From Adenanthera pavonina (Eukaryota; Streptophyta; Magnoliopsida; Fabales; Fabaceae), in assembly GCA_026686845.1 (NCBI GenBank), contig JAIVEN010000010.1, positions 22,790,001-22,854,000 on the forward strand: a stretch of 64,000 nucleotides of DNA, written 5' to 3'. Position 1 is the first letter of the stretch. Each line of letters begins with the position of its first letter. The notes under the pieces were generated by a model. The model worked only from the letters and a program-made list of their open reading frames with translations, was not told the origin of the DNA and did not search any database. The position numbers were made by a program, and so were the translations under genes. Positions 1 to 9,170 of this stretch are shown here, in pieces.

Positions 1-1549
1 TTTTCTTGAATTTTGATAATTTTTTATGAGCTACTATTCACACTTAGGGTTGGAATTTCATAAATTGGACCTTAAAAATGGGTTCCCCATGGTCCAAAAC
101 TTTAGGAACAAGTGTTGATTTCATGAAAAAGCTTAAGATTAAGAAAGAGAAAATTTAGGGTTTAAAGCTTAATTTGGATGAACAATAACCATAGATAGAG
201 ATGGAATTTGGTAATTCTGAGGCCATATTTGGATTTCTCATGAATAATTACATGGAATAGAGGTATAATTCATCATTTTTGAGCTAGGAATGAATTTTTG
301 GTGAATTTTTGAAGAATTAGGGTTTCATGAACACTTTTTGAAGAAAGCCATGGAACCATTAGCTTGAGTAATTGTTTGATGATATATTTACGTTTGAGGA
401 AGCCAAAGAAAGCTTAGAGAAGTGTTGGAAGGTCCAAGAAGTATTGGACAAAGTGTGGGAAGCAAGGAAGTACTATATGGTAGATAATCCTCTTTACTAA
501 CATCACATTGTCATTAATGTTTCTTTAAAATTTGACACCATGGCATATGTATGAAATGTTGATTTGTAATGTTTCTATGTTTTTGGCTCAGTTGTGTGAG
601 GGGTTTGGAGCATCAGGATGTCTATTTTACAAAATGAAACTCTGCCAAATTTTTTATAAAATGTATATGTTTCTAATGTGCCTATGCGATCAACAATGTT
701 TTGTTGATGTTTTCATGCTAAATGTGATGATATGATAGCATGTATGGGATTTATCTACTGAGATTCTTTGAATCTCACCCTCCCACATATTAATCATGAT
801 TAGGTACCAACAATGACAAGACCACCAAGGAAGAGAAAGGAAAGGAGAAAGAATTTGGCCATTAACTTGATATTAATCTCAATGGCCATGAGCTTAGAAC
901 TTTTATGTAAATTTGTAAAGATGATGTTAAATATGTTTCTCCAAGTTTTTATATTCCTTTAAGTCCTAGCTAAAGCATGGCATGATATGAAGATGAAATA
1001 TGGTCATGTGAATATCTTAAAATTTTTGTATTATAAGTATGAGGATAAAAATGGTCATCCTGACCTATGCAAAGTAAACATACCACTATTTGGACTTTTT
1101 GATATATAAAGTATGAATGTTATATATGGTTGAAAAGTATACATACATGGCTTTAAAATCGTTAACGATCACTCAATTTGGATGTGTATACGAATTATGG
1201 TGATTTTTCAAAATTAGCCCAGAAAACTGAAATTTTAGGAATTTACCATATGAACAGTAGAAATTCACAAAATTTACTGTGTAAAATGGCCAAGTAATTG
1301 CTCGGATTGATATTTTTTCCAAGTAGATAATATTTTAAGCTATCCACAGAGACTTGAATCACTCTCATGTGATTTTTATTGAATTAGATACGATTTTCAG
1401 AATTTGCAAAAAATGGGATTAAATGAATAGTACCCTTTAAATTGATTAAATTTATTATAATATTTTGTTGTGATTCAAGCTTCTAATTAAGTATAGTTGG
1501 TCTCTAATAAGGTCTAATACATGGGAAACGGTCCTAAATAGAGGTGTTA
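1..1549 (+). mobile_element. 3' portion of a Ty3/gypsy-type LTR (family Y), split by the Sirevirus insertion
   Basis: Positions about 30-1,549 align by eye with the LTR at 37,340-41,699, for example the shared stretch around 80-110 (TTCCCCATGGTCCAAAA) and around 38,558. The sequence runs to GAGGTGTTA at 1,549, and the last two bases of the LTR (CA) are found at 13,460-13,461 after the Sirevirus insertion. The LTR therefore ends ...GAGGTGTTACA, like its relative ending at 41,699. The 5' end is outside the window. No coding capacity is seen. The short reading frame at 532-735 lies inside the LTR and matches nothing I recognise. Whether this was a solo LTR or one end of a longer element cannot be told here. 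Confidence 0.75.
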
Positions 1550-3411
1550 TGTTGAATCAAGAGTTTTGATGATGTTAAAACCAACACCCAAGAGCTTGAA
1601 TTGAAGATATCAAAGAAGAACAAAGCTGGTTCAAGTGAAGATTATCTGAGTATATGTTGTTAGATCTTTTGTAGGATCTTTAGTTTTTGATATAATTGGG
1701 TAAAAGATTTTGATTTGAAGAAAAGATGTTTTCAAACTTTGATTTTATGTTAAATCTTTGAACATTTGAAAAATACCTTCAAACAGACGAAGGTTGAAAG
1801 TTTAAACTGAACTGTCAAGTTAGAAATTCGAACTTTGCCTTTGGAAATTCGAATTTCAAGCTAAAACTGAATAAGTCTGAAGAGACTGCTCTCTGTCAGA
1901 CGAATTTTGGTGGTTCAAAATTCGAATTTTCATCTAGTCTGAAAAGAGGCCTTTTGTAACAGACGAACTTCACACTTTCAAAATTCGAATTTCAAGTAAA
2001 ATGAAGTTTGTAAAAATCAAAGAAATTCGTCTGAAACTATGATAAAGTGCATCTGAAATCAAAACGAAATTCAGTTTGAAAAATGCTCTCTGACAGACGA
2101 ATTTTGAAGTTGCAACATTCGAATTTTCATATAAGTCTGAAAGATGCTTCTTTACAACAGACGAACTTTGGGTTCTCAAAATTCGAATTTCAAGCAAAAC
2201 AAAATTTGAGAAAACTGAAGAAATTCGTCTGTAACTATGTTAAAGTTCATCTGAGATCAAAAGTGATTTAAGTTTCAAAACTGCTCTCTGACAGACGAAC
2301 TTTGAACATTGAAATTCGAATTTCAGAAGCTAAGTTCTTAAGTCTATTGAAATGAAACATTGACATACGAATGATAAGAACTTGCAACATTCGAATGACA
2401 AGATGAGTCTGAAAAGAGTTTCTCTGACAGACGAATTTTGCCTTTCCAAAATTCGAATTTCAAAGAAAGTTATCTACTGTGTCCCTTTTTAGTTCAATGA
2501 ACAGACGAATTTTGGGGATCCAAAATTCGAATTTCGAAGGCACTGTAGAAAATTGAAAACACTGTTCATACTTAACCGAAAAACTTTCTTCTTGAAAATT
2601 CGTATGTCACATTGTGAAAATGTTTTGTAAGTTTCAAAATTCGAATTTCACTTTATGAACAGACGAACTTCATGCTGTAACGTTGGAAGCTTTAATCTAC
2701 GATTCCTTCGAAATTCGTCTGTTGGCCAACCGAAATTCGAATTTCAGTATGTCAGAAACATTAAATGCGGTTGGTAAACGGATAGTTTTTTTAGAGTAAC
2801 CGTTGAATAACTTCTCCAACGGATAGATTTAGTCTCTAACGGATATTTGAGACCTAAATCTATAAATACAACATCATTTGAAGTTATGGGTAACGAATCA
2901 AACTTGTATATACTGAATCTCTGCTGAATTTTCTTCTCAAAAGCTTTTACCCTCTTAACTTCCAGACTTGCACCTAAACTTTCATATCTACTCCTTTCAA
3001 GAGAGTTATTTCATTGTAATCAATCTACTCTTCATCTGGAAGATAGATTTACTTGTGAGGGATATTCACAAGGGGATTGGGAAGCACACAGTGTAAGTGC
3101 TTGGAGAGTTTGAGAGAGCTCAGAAACAGAGCAAACTCGTGTACTGTGGCCTTTGCAAGAAGCCTATTGAAATTCTTGCTGTATAGTGGATAAATCCCAA
3201 GAGGTGTCTTGGGGACTGGATGTAGGTCAAGTGGAAGGACCGAACCAGGATAAATTACTGAGTCTTCTTCTCCCTATCTTTACTTTTCAGCTTGCTCTGT
3301 TTTACGCATTGTTTTCATTATACTGTGATATCTTCACTTACTTCACTTTGTGCAGAAAAATTTCAATCTTCCCAATTCACCCCCCCTCTTGGGAAGTCAG
3401 CCTTGCTAACA
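1550..3411 (+). repeat. 5' LTR of the Sirevirus element
   Basis: Direct repeat of 11,593-13,454. U3 carries a dense array of TTCGAA palindromes (about twelve between 1,825 and 2,740), interleaved with CAGACGAA and TTCGTCTG words. A promoter block with TATAAATA lies at 2,861-2,868. The LTR starts TGTTGAATC and ends CTAACA. Reading frames inside it (1,970-2,197 minus; 2,083-2,271 and 3,186-3,560 plus) recur in the other LTR or run across its end, and are not genes. Confidence 0.97.
2766..2868 (+). promoter_or_regulatory. LTR promoter: AACGG/CCGTT cluster and TATA box
   Basis: A TATA box (TATAAATA) lies at 2,861-2,868. In the preceding 90 bp are AACGG at 2,777, CCGTT at 2,800, AACGG at 2,818 and AACGG at 2,838. 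The same block precedes the TATA box in the 3' LTR (TATA 12,904-12,911) and, reversed, in the solo LTR (about 62,571-62,680). Decayed forms are near 16,850 and 45,720. AACGG is the core of plant MYB-type and mitosis-specific activator sites. That these sites drive transcription here is inference. Confidence 0.7.
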
Positions 3412-3413
3412 AG

Positions 3414-3425
3414 TGGTATCAGAGC
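3414..3425 (+). other. Primer-binding site (initiator tRNA-Met)
   Basis: TGGTATCAGAGC begins two bases after the 5' LTR. It is complementary to the 3' end of plant initiator tRNA-Met, the usual minus-strand primer in copia elements. Confidence 0.95.
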
Positions 3426-3466
3426 CCGGATTCCCATACAAAGGAACTCACAGTCCGGGAATTAAG

Positions 3467-5041
3467 ATGGCTGGCTTTGGAGAGAGTATACTCCCTGAAG
3501 GGAACAATACTAACAGACCACCAGGCTTCAGTGGAGAGCATTATGGGTACTGGAAAATGAGAATGCAGATCTACCTCCAATCAATTGATCTTGACATCTG
3601 GTCAGTCATTGAAAAAGGGTATTTCATTCCAATGGCTCTAACTGAAGATGGAGGACACAAAGAGAAGCTGGAAGCAGAATGGAATGATGAGGACAGAAGG
3701 AGAGCCCTACTGAATTTCAAAGCAAAACACTGTTTAGTCAGTGCCCTGAATCAAGACGAATTTTACAGAGTCTCACAATGCACCACTGCAAAAGAAATGT
3801 GGGATACTCTGCAGATTGCTCATGAAGGAACATCTGGAGTCAGGGAGAACAGACTGAACACGTGCATTGGGGAGTATGAGAGCTTTAGAATGGCTGAAGG
3901 AGAAACTGTAAAGGAGCTACAAAAGAGATTCACCCTCATTGTGAATCAACTCAAAAGCCTGGGAAAGGAATACACTCAGTCTGAGAAAGTAAGAAAAATA
4001 CTCAGAGCTCTCCCTCTGGAATGGCAGCCCAAGGTAACAGCTATAGAAGAAGCCAGAGGAGAATCTATGACTTCTGTCACAGCTCTCTTTGGCAGCCTTG
4101 AGGAATATGAAGGAAAAATCAAAGCACTCAAGGAAGCTGGGATGGACAGGAAGAAGAAAGGCCTTGCCCTCAAAGCTGCTGATGAAAAGGAAAAGAAAGC
4201 TGCTGATAAGGGAAAGAAGAAGAAGGCCTACATCTCATCTATATGGGGCAACAGCTCAGATGAGGAAGAAGAAGATGAGGATGAGATTGCCAACATTTGT
4301 CTGATGGCACTTGCTTCTGAAGAAGCCACACCCTCACACAGCAGTGATCAGGAAGAAGAGGTATATGAATCTGAACCTTCCTATTCTGAATTACTAGATG
4401 CATTTCATGAGCTTCATGATGAATTTATCAAAGTTGCTAAAGAACTAAAACTAGCAAAGAAAAGGATAATTAAGCTGAAGTCTCAAAGCATAGTTTCTGA
4501 AATTGCCTCTTTACCTCCGACTGAATCTGTCTGCTGCGCCTCATGCACTGAACTCAAGCAAACTAATGATTATCTAGTTAAAAGCATGTCTAGGCTCACT
4601 AGAGGTAAAGATATGTTGTTTGCCTTGATGGGGAGCCAAAGAATATCACAAGGAAAAGCTGGTCTTGGCTATGATCCATGTGCAGTCAAGGAAAAGATCA
4701 GGAAGAAAAATCAGAATATGTATATGAGACATTTTGTGCATGCTAACAATAATAAAAAGGAAAATGATGCATCACCTCACATTGAAACATATGATCAACC
4801 CAGGCATGCTAAACAGAAGTATTATTTGCATTGTTTTCTTCCTACCACTCAATCTAGCAGTCCATTCATTACCTGTCATTTCTGTAACAAAAAGGGACAT
4901 ATTTCCAGTTCTTGTGCATTGAAGAAAAATGGGCTAGGCAGGAAAACTGAATGGGTTCCCAAAGTTGCCTCTGCATCTAGGGAATTACTCACTGACCGAA
5001 AAGGACCCAAGCAAATTTGGGTACCTAAAAGAAAAACATAA
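3467..5041 (+). CDS. gag: Gag (nucleocapsid polyprotein) of the Sirevirus element
   Basis: About 524 residues from ATG 3,467, the first ATG after the primer-binding site. The reading frame is open further upstream only through GTG 3,413 in the primer site, so ATG 3,467 is preferred. The N-terminal half resembles copia Gag (gag-polypeptide UBN2/DUF4219 type: GFSGEHYGYWKMRMQIYL near residues 20-37). The middle is lysine-rich, then acidic (near residues 265-285), then likely coiled-coil. A CCHC zinc knuckle (CHFCNKKGHISSSC) begins at Cys470. Gag assembles the particle and packages RNA in the cytoplasm. The stop TAA is at 5,039-5,041. Pol follows in the -1 frame with a 13-nt overlap (5,029-5,041). 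No frameshift is seen inside gag. Confidence 0.93.
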   Translation: MAGFGESILPEGNNTNRPPGFSGEHYGYWKMRMQIYLQSIDLDIWSVIEKGYFIPMALTEDGGHKEKLEAEWNDEDRRRALLNFKAKHCLVSALNQDEFYRVSQCTTAKEMWDTLQIAHEGTSGVRENRLNTCIGEYESFRMAEGETVKELQKRFTLIVNQLKSLGKEYTQSEKVRKILRALPLEWQPKVTAIEEARGESMTSVTALFGSLEEYEGKIKALKEAGMDRKKKGLALKAADEKEKKAADKGKKKKAYISSIWGNSSDEEEEDEDEIANICLMALASEEATPSHSSDQEEEVYESEPSYSELLDAFHELHDEFIKVAKELKLAKKRIIKLKSQSIVSEIASLPPTESVCCASCTELKQTNDYLVKSMSRLTRGKDMLFALMGSQRISQGKAGLGYDPCAVKEKIRKKNQNMYMRHFVHANNNKKENDASPHIETYDQPRHAKQKYYLHCFLPTTQSSSPFITCHFCNKKGHISSSCALKKNGLGRKTEWVPKVASASRELLTDRKGPKQIWVPKRKT

Positions 5042-6681
5042 ACTTTGTTTTGCAGGTCTGTCTCAAAGCTAAGAAAAGCAACAAATGGTATATGGACAGT
5101 GCCTGCTCAAGTCACACGACTGGTGATAAGGAGAAGTTCATCACCCTTAGAGACAAGAAAGGAGGAAAGGTGACCTTTGGAGGTGACCAATATGGCAAAA
5201 TCACTGGTATTGGAATTGTGGGCAAAAATCCAGAAACATCCATTGAAGAGGTGCTGTTTGTGATTGGCCTCAACCACAACTTGCTAAGCGTGAGTCAGAC
5301 TTGTGACAAAGGAAACTGGGTGCTGTTTGACTCAAAGTTTTGCCTGGTCATCAGAAAAAGTGATCACAAAGTAATTCTCAAAGCTCAAAGGGATGGTAAC
5401 TGTTACACTATTGACCTTGATGAACTTCCTCCCTTGGATTCTGTATGTTTGATTAGTCAGAATAATGACAGTTGGCTATGGCATAGGAGATTAGCTCATG
5501 TCAACATGAATCAATTGTCTAAACTGATTAAAAATGAGCTAGTAACTGGTCTTCCTAAAATATCTTTTGAAAAGGATAAAGAATGTGATGCATGCCTAAG
5601 AGGAAAACAAACCAAAGCATCCTTCAAATCTAAAAATGTAATAACAACAACAAGACCACTTGAATTGTTGCATATGGACTTAATTGGACCATCTAGAGTG
5701 AAAAGTCTTGGTGGTAATCTGTATGTGCTTGTAATTGTAGATGATTACTCAAGATTCACTTGGACATTGTTTCTTTCCTCTAAAAGTGATACCTTTGATG
5801 CATTTGTAACCTTAGCTAAGAAAGTGCAAAATGAGAAAGGTATTTCTATTGTGTCTATCAGGTCAGACCATGGAGGAGAATTTGAAAATGCATACTTCCT
5901 GGAGTACTGCAATGAGCATGGAATTGACCACAACTTCTCAGCACCAAGAACTCCTCAACAAAATGGAGTGGTGGAAAGGAAGAACAGAACCATTGGAGAA
6001 ATGGCAAGAGCGATGCTAAATGAGAAGGAACTCTCTCAAGTGTTCTGGGCTGATGCAGTGAATACAGCTAGCTACATCATAAACAGAGCCTACATCAGAC
6101 CAATCCTTGGGAAGACCCCTTATGAGCTGTACAAAGGAAGAAAGCCAAATTTGTCACACCTCCATGTGTTCGGGTGCAAATGCTTCATTCACAACAATGG
6201 GAAAGAAAATCTGGGTAAGTTTGATGCCAAATCCGATGAAGGTATATTCTTGGGCTATTCAAGTAGGAGTAAGGCTTATAGAGTTTATAATAAAAGATCA
6301 AATATAGTAGAAGAATCAGTGCATGTAGTTTTCATTGAAAATGAAGCTGTGTCAAAACATGAAGATGATCTAACTATCAATTTTGAAAAACTGGGAATTT
6401 CTGACAAAAGTAAAACTGAACCTCCAAAGATATCTGAATCTATTGATATAGAGGAAGATATCCAGGAGCAAGAGTTTAATGAAGAAAATATTGAAGAAAC
6501 AACTCAAGAACTCCCTAGAGCTTGGAGATATCAAAGGAATCACCCTGTTGATCAAGTAATAGGGAATGTTCAAGAGAAAGTTAAAACCAGAAAACAGTTA
6601 AGGGATCAAATGCTCAACTGCGCTTTTATTTCTCAAATTGAACCTAAATGTGCTGAGGAAGCCTTAACTGATGATTACTAG
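5029..6681 (+). CDS. pol: Pol part 1: aspartic protease and integrase
   Basis: Open from 5,029 in the -1 frame relative to gag, with no obvious ATG of its own, so it is probably reached by frameshifting from gag or is a damaged fusion. The protease shows the active-site context WYMDSACSS (Asp at 5,095). Integrase follows with its zinc-binding HHCC region (HRRLAHVNMNQ ... CDACLRGKQ) and the DDE core: the Asp in LLHMDLIGP, the Asp in SDHGGEF and the Glu in VVERKNR. Roles: polyprotein cleavage, and insertion of cDNA into chromosomes. The frame ends at TAG 6,679-6,681, between integrase and reverse transcriptase, where copia pol normally reads on. Both catalytic domains look intact. Confidence 0.93.
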   Translation, partial: KKNINFVLQVCLKAKKSNKWYMDSACSSHTTGDKEKFITLRDKKGGKVTFGGDQYGKITGIGIVGKNPETSIEEVLFVIGLNHNLLSVSQTCDKGNWVLFDSKFCLVIRKSDHKVILKAQRDGNCYTIDLDELPPLDSVCLISQNNDSWLWHRRLAHVNMNQLSKLIKNELVTGLPKISFEKDKECDACLRGKQTKASFKSKNVITTTRPLELLHMDLIGPSRVKSLGGNLYVLVIVDDYSRFTWTLFLSSKSDTFDAFVTLAKKVQNEKGISIVSIRSDHGGEFENAYFLEYCNEHGIDHNFSAPRTPQQNGVVERKNRTIGEMARAMLNEKELSQVFWADAVNTASYIINRAYIRPILGKTPYELYKGRKPNLSHLHVFGCKCFIHNNGKENLGKFDAKSDEGIFLGYSSRSKAYRVYNKRSNIVEESVHVVFIENEAVSKHEDDLTINFEKLGISDKSKTEPPKISESIDIEEDIQEQEFNEENIEETTQELPRAWRYQRNHPVDQVIGNVQEKVKTRKQLRDQMLNCAFISQIEPKCAEEALTDDY

Positions 6682-6690
6682 ATTTTAGCT

Positions 6691-8172
6691 ATGCAAGATG
6701 AATTAAATCAGTTTGAAAGAAATCATGTTTGGAATTTAGTTCCCAGGCCCAAAAATCATCCTGTTATAGGTACCAAATGGGTTTTCAGAAATAAACTGGA
6801 TGAATCTGGAACAATAATAAGAAATAAGGCTAGACTGGTTGCTAAAGGGTATAATCAGGAAGAAGGTATTGATTTTGAAGAAACCTTTGCATCAGTAGCT
6901 AGGCTAGAGGCTATAAGAATACTGCTAGCATATGCATGCATGAAAAATATTTTACTATATCAAATGGATGTAAAGAGTGCCTTTTTAAATGGATATATCA
7001 TGGAAGAAGTTTATGTAGATCAACCTCCTGGTTTTGAAGATTCTACTAAACCAAACCATGTTTACAAGCTGAAGAAGGCTCTTTATGGTTTAAAACAAGC
7101 CCCTAGAGCATGGTATGAGAGGTTGAGCAATTTTCTAACTGAACAAGGGTTTAATAGAGGCAAAGTTGACACAACTTTATTCACTAAGAAAGAGAATAAA
7201 GATTTACTGATTGTTCAAATCTATGTTGATGATATTATTTTCGGTGCTACTAATGAAACTCTTTGCAAGAAATTTTCTGAGTTAATGCAGGGAGAATTCG
7301 AGATGTCCATGATGGGTGAACTCAACTTCTTCCTTGGACTGCAAATCAGACAGCTTGATGATGGCATCTTTCTCAGTCAATCCAAGTATCTGAAGGAGCT
7401 GCTAAAGAAGTTTGGGATGGAGAATGCCAAGCCAATGGGAACACCTATGGCTACTGCAACCAAACTAGACATGGATGAGAATGGAAAGATGTTTGACATT
7501 ACTCAGTACAGGAGAATGATTGGATCTCTGCTGTACCTAACTGCCAGCAGACCTGACATTATGTTCAGTGTCTGCATGTGTGCAAGGTTCCAATCATGCC
7601 CCAAAGAATCCCATGCAACAGCTGTGAAAAGAATTTTTAGATATCTTATTGGAACATCACAAATGGGTCTTTGGTATCCAAAAGGCAATGGAGAAGACCT
7701 CAAAGGATACACTGATGCTGATTTTGCAGGATCTAAAACTGACAGAAAAAGTACAAGTGGAACCTGTCAGTTCCTTGGAGGATCCCTAGTTTCATGGTTC
7801 AGCAAAAAGCAAAACAGTGTAGCCTTATCTACTGCAGAAGCTGAGTATGTTGCAGCTGGAAGCTGTTGTGCCCAAGTCATCTGGATGAAACAGCAGCTTG
7901 AAGATCTTGAGATCAAAATAAAAGAGATACCAATCATGTGTGACAACCAGAGTGCCATAAATATCACCAAGAATCCTGTCATGCACCCAAGAACTAAGCA
8001 TATTGAAGTCAGGCATCACTTCATAAGAGATCATGTTCTGAAAGGAGAAGTCAGATTGGAGTACATCCCAACAGAGGATCAATTTGCTGATATACTTACA
8101 AAACCTCTGCCAGAAGACAGACTTTGTAAAATAAGGAGAGAATTGGGGATGGTAAACCCCAATGAACTATAA
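6691..8172 (+). CDS. pol: Pol part 2: reverse transcriptase and RNase H
   Basis: Same frame as part 1, resuming directly after the TAG at 6,679. ATG 6,691 is the first Met but is probably not a real start, since the copia polyprotein is normally continuous here. The RT domain shows IGTKWVFRNKLDESG, ARLVAKGYNQEEGIDF, the SAFLNG block, ALYGLKQAPRAWY and the catalytic YVDD at 7,222-7,233. RNase H follows with YTDADFAG, LSTAEAEYVA and the C-terminal TKHIEVRHHFIRDH and ADILTKPL motifs. Together these copy genomic RNA into double-stranded cDNA. The frame ends at TAA 8,170-8,172. Apart from the upstream stop the domains look complete, so the break may be a single recent base change. Confidence 0.93.
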   Translation: MQDELNQFERNHVWNLVPRPKNHPVIGTKWVFRNKLDESGTIIRNKARLVAKGYNQEEGIDFEETFASVARLEAIRILLAYACMKNILLYQMDVKSAFLNGYIMEEVYVDQPPGFEDSTKPNHVYKLKKALYGLKQAPRAWYERLSNFLTEQGFNRGKVDTTLFTKKENKDLLIVQIYVDDIIFGATNETLCKKFSELMQGEFEMSMMGELNFFLGLQIRQLDDGIFLSQSKYLKELLKKFGMENAKPMGTPMATATKLDMDENGKMFDITQYRRMIGSLLYLTASRPDIMFSVCMCARFQSCPKESHATAVKRIFRYLIGTSQMGLWYPKGNGEDLKGYTDADFAGSKTDRKSTSGTCQFLGGSLVSWFSKKQNSVALSTAEAEYVAAGSCCAQVIWMKQQLEDLEIKIKEIPIMCDNQSAINITKNPVMHPRTKHIEVRHHFIRDHVLKGEVRLEYIPTEDQFADILTKPLPEDRLCKIRRELGMVNPNEL

Positions 8173-9170
8173 GATGTTTTCATGCAATTCTGTCATTAAA
8201 ATTTTCAATATCAGAATTAATTCTAACTTGAGCTTCGGAGTATGTTTAATCTAAGCTGCAGGTGCTCCCTGTGAAAATCAATGGCAATAAACTTGAAGAG
8301 TGGAGCACGTCAGAATGGAACAACCAAAAAGTGGAATGAATGATGTAAATCCTAAAGTTTTGGATCCATTCTGTAAGTTTTTAAAGATGAAATTCGCATT
8401 TTAAATGTATGTTAAACGGATTTTGCTTAATAAAATGTGCTTCTGACATGGTCAATATGGTCAACATTCAAATTTCAGTTCACTAACAGACGAACTTCGG
8501 CATGTTATGCCCTGGAACAGTTCTCTGTAATGCCTCGAAATTCGTCTGTTGACACTTGAAAGTTCGAATTTTCAAAATCAGAAATTTCAATATTATGGTT
8601 GTCCATCATTGCTGCACAATATTTTATCTCCTAACATGCGAATGTTGGACAATCTTTACATAGTTAGAAAATTCGAATTTTCAGTTCAATATTCGTCTGT
8701 TGAAACATGTCCTACATGCTGAATTGTTAAAAGATGCAACTCTGCCTGTTTAATTCGTCTAATTGATTGATTGTTTGATTGTTAACTGCCTTTCTCTATT
8801 CAACATTCGAACTTTGTTGGAACAAAATTCGTCTGTTGTCCTTGTATTGCTTGTTTCAATCCACTGTCAGACGAACTTTCAAGATGAAAATTCGTCTGTC
8901 AGTAAGCTATGCTGAACGGTTTAACTTGTAACTGCCCGAAGTTCAAATTTTGACCCCTCAAAATTCGTCTGTCAGACGGTTACACACGTTAAATGCTATG
9001 GTTTTCCTCAGAACAGACGCAGCCCTATCTGTAACCTCTCTGAATCCGTTCTGATTCTTTCTTAAATTCTCTTAACTCCTGTCCAAAAACCGTCATTCTT
9101 CACCAATTAATCCTCCATTCGAATCCTATAAACTCTTCCTTGACAACATTTTGCTTCATTCCACTGAAAA
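8173..9170 (+). other. Spacer between pol and the env-like ORF, rich in LTR-type words
   Basis: No ORF. From about 8,380 to 8,980 it repeats the vocabulary of the LTR: CAGACGAAC at about 8,487, ATTCGTCTGT at several sites, and TTCGAA words near 8,560 and 8,670. The final ~120 bp is pyrimidine-rich (TTCTTTCTTAAATTCTC near 9,055) and leads to the ATG of the next ORF. It could act as leader or splice-acceptor region for a subgenomic env-like transcript; that is inference. Confidence 0.7.

Noticed and set aside
1970..2271. Overlapping frames on both strands, repeated at 12,013-12,314.
   Set aside because: They are the LTR array translated; the repetition reflects the two LTRs.
3413..3466. GTG start upstream of the gag ATG.
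   Set aside because: Lies inside the primer-binding site; the first ATG is at 3,467.
3186..3560. 124-codon frame across the 5' LTR end.
   Set aside because: Crosses the LTR boundary and primer site and overlaps gag in another frame; no protein similarity.
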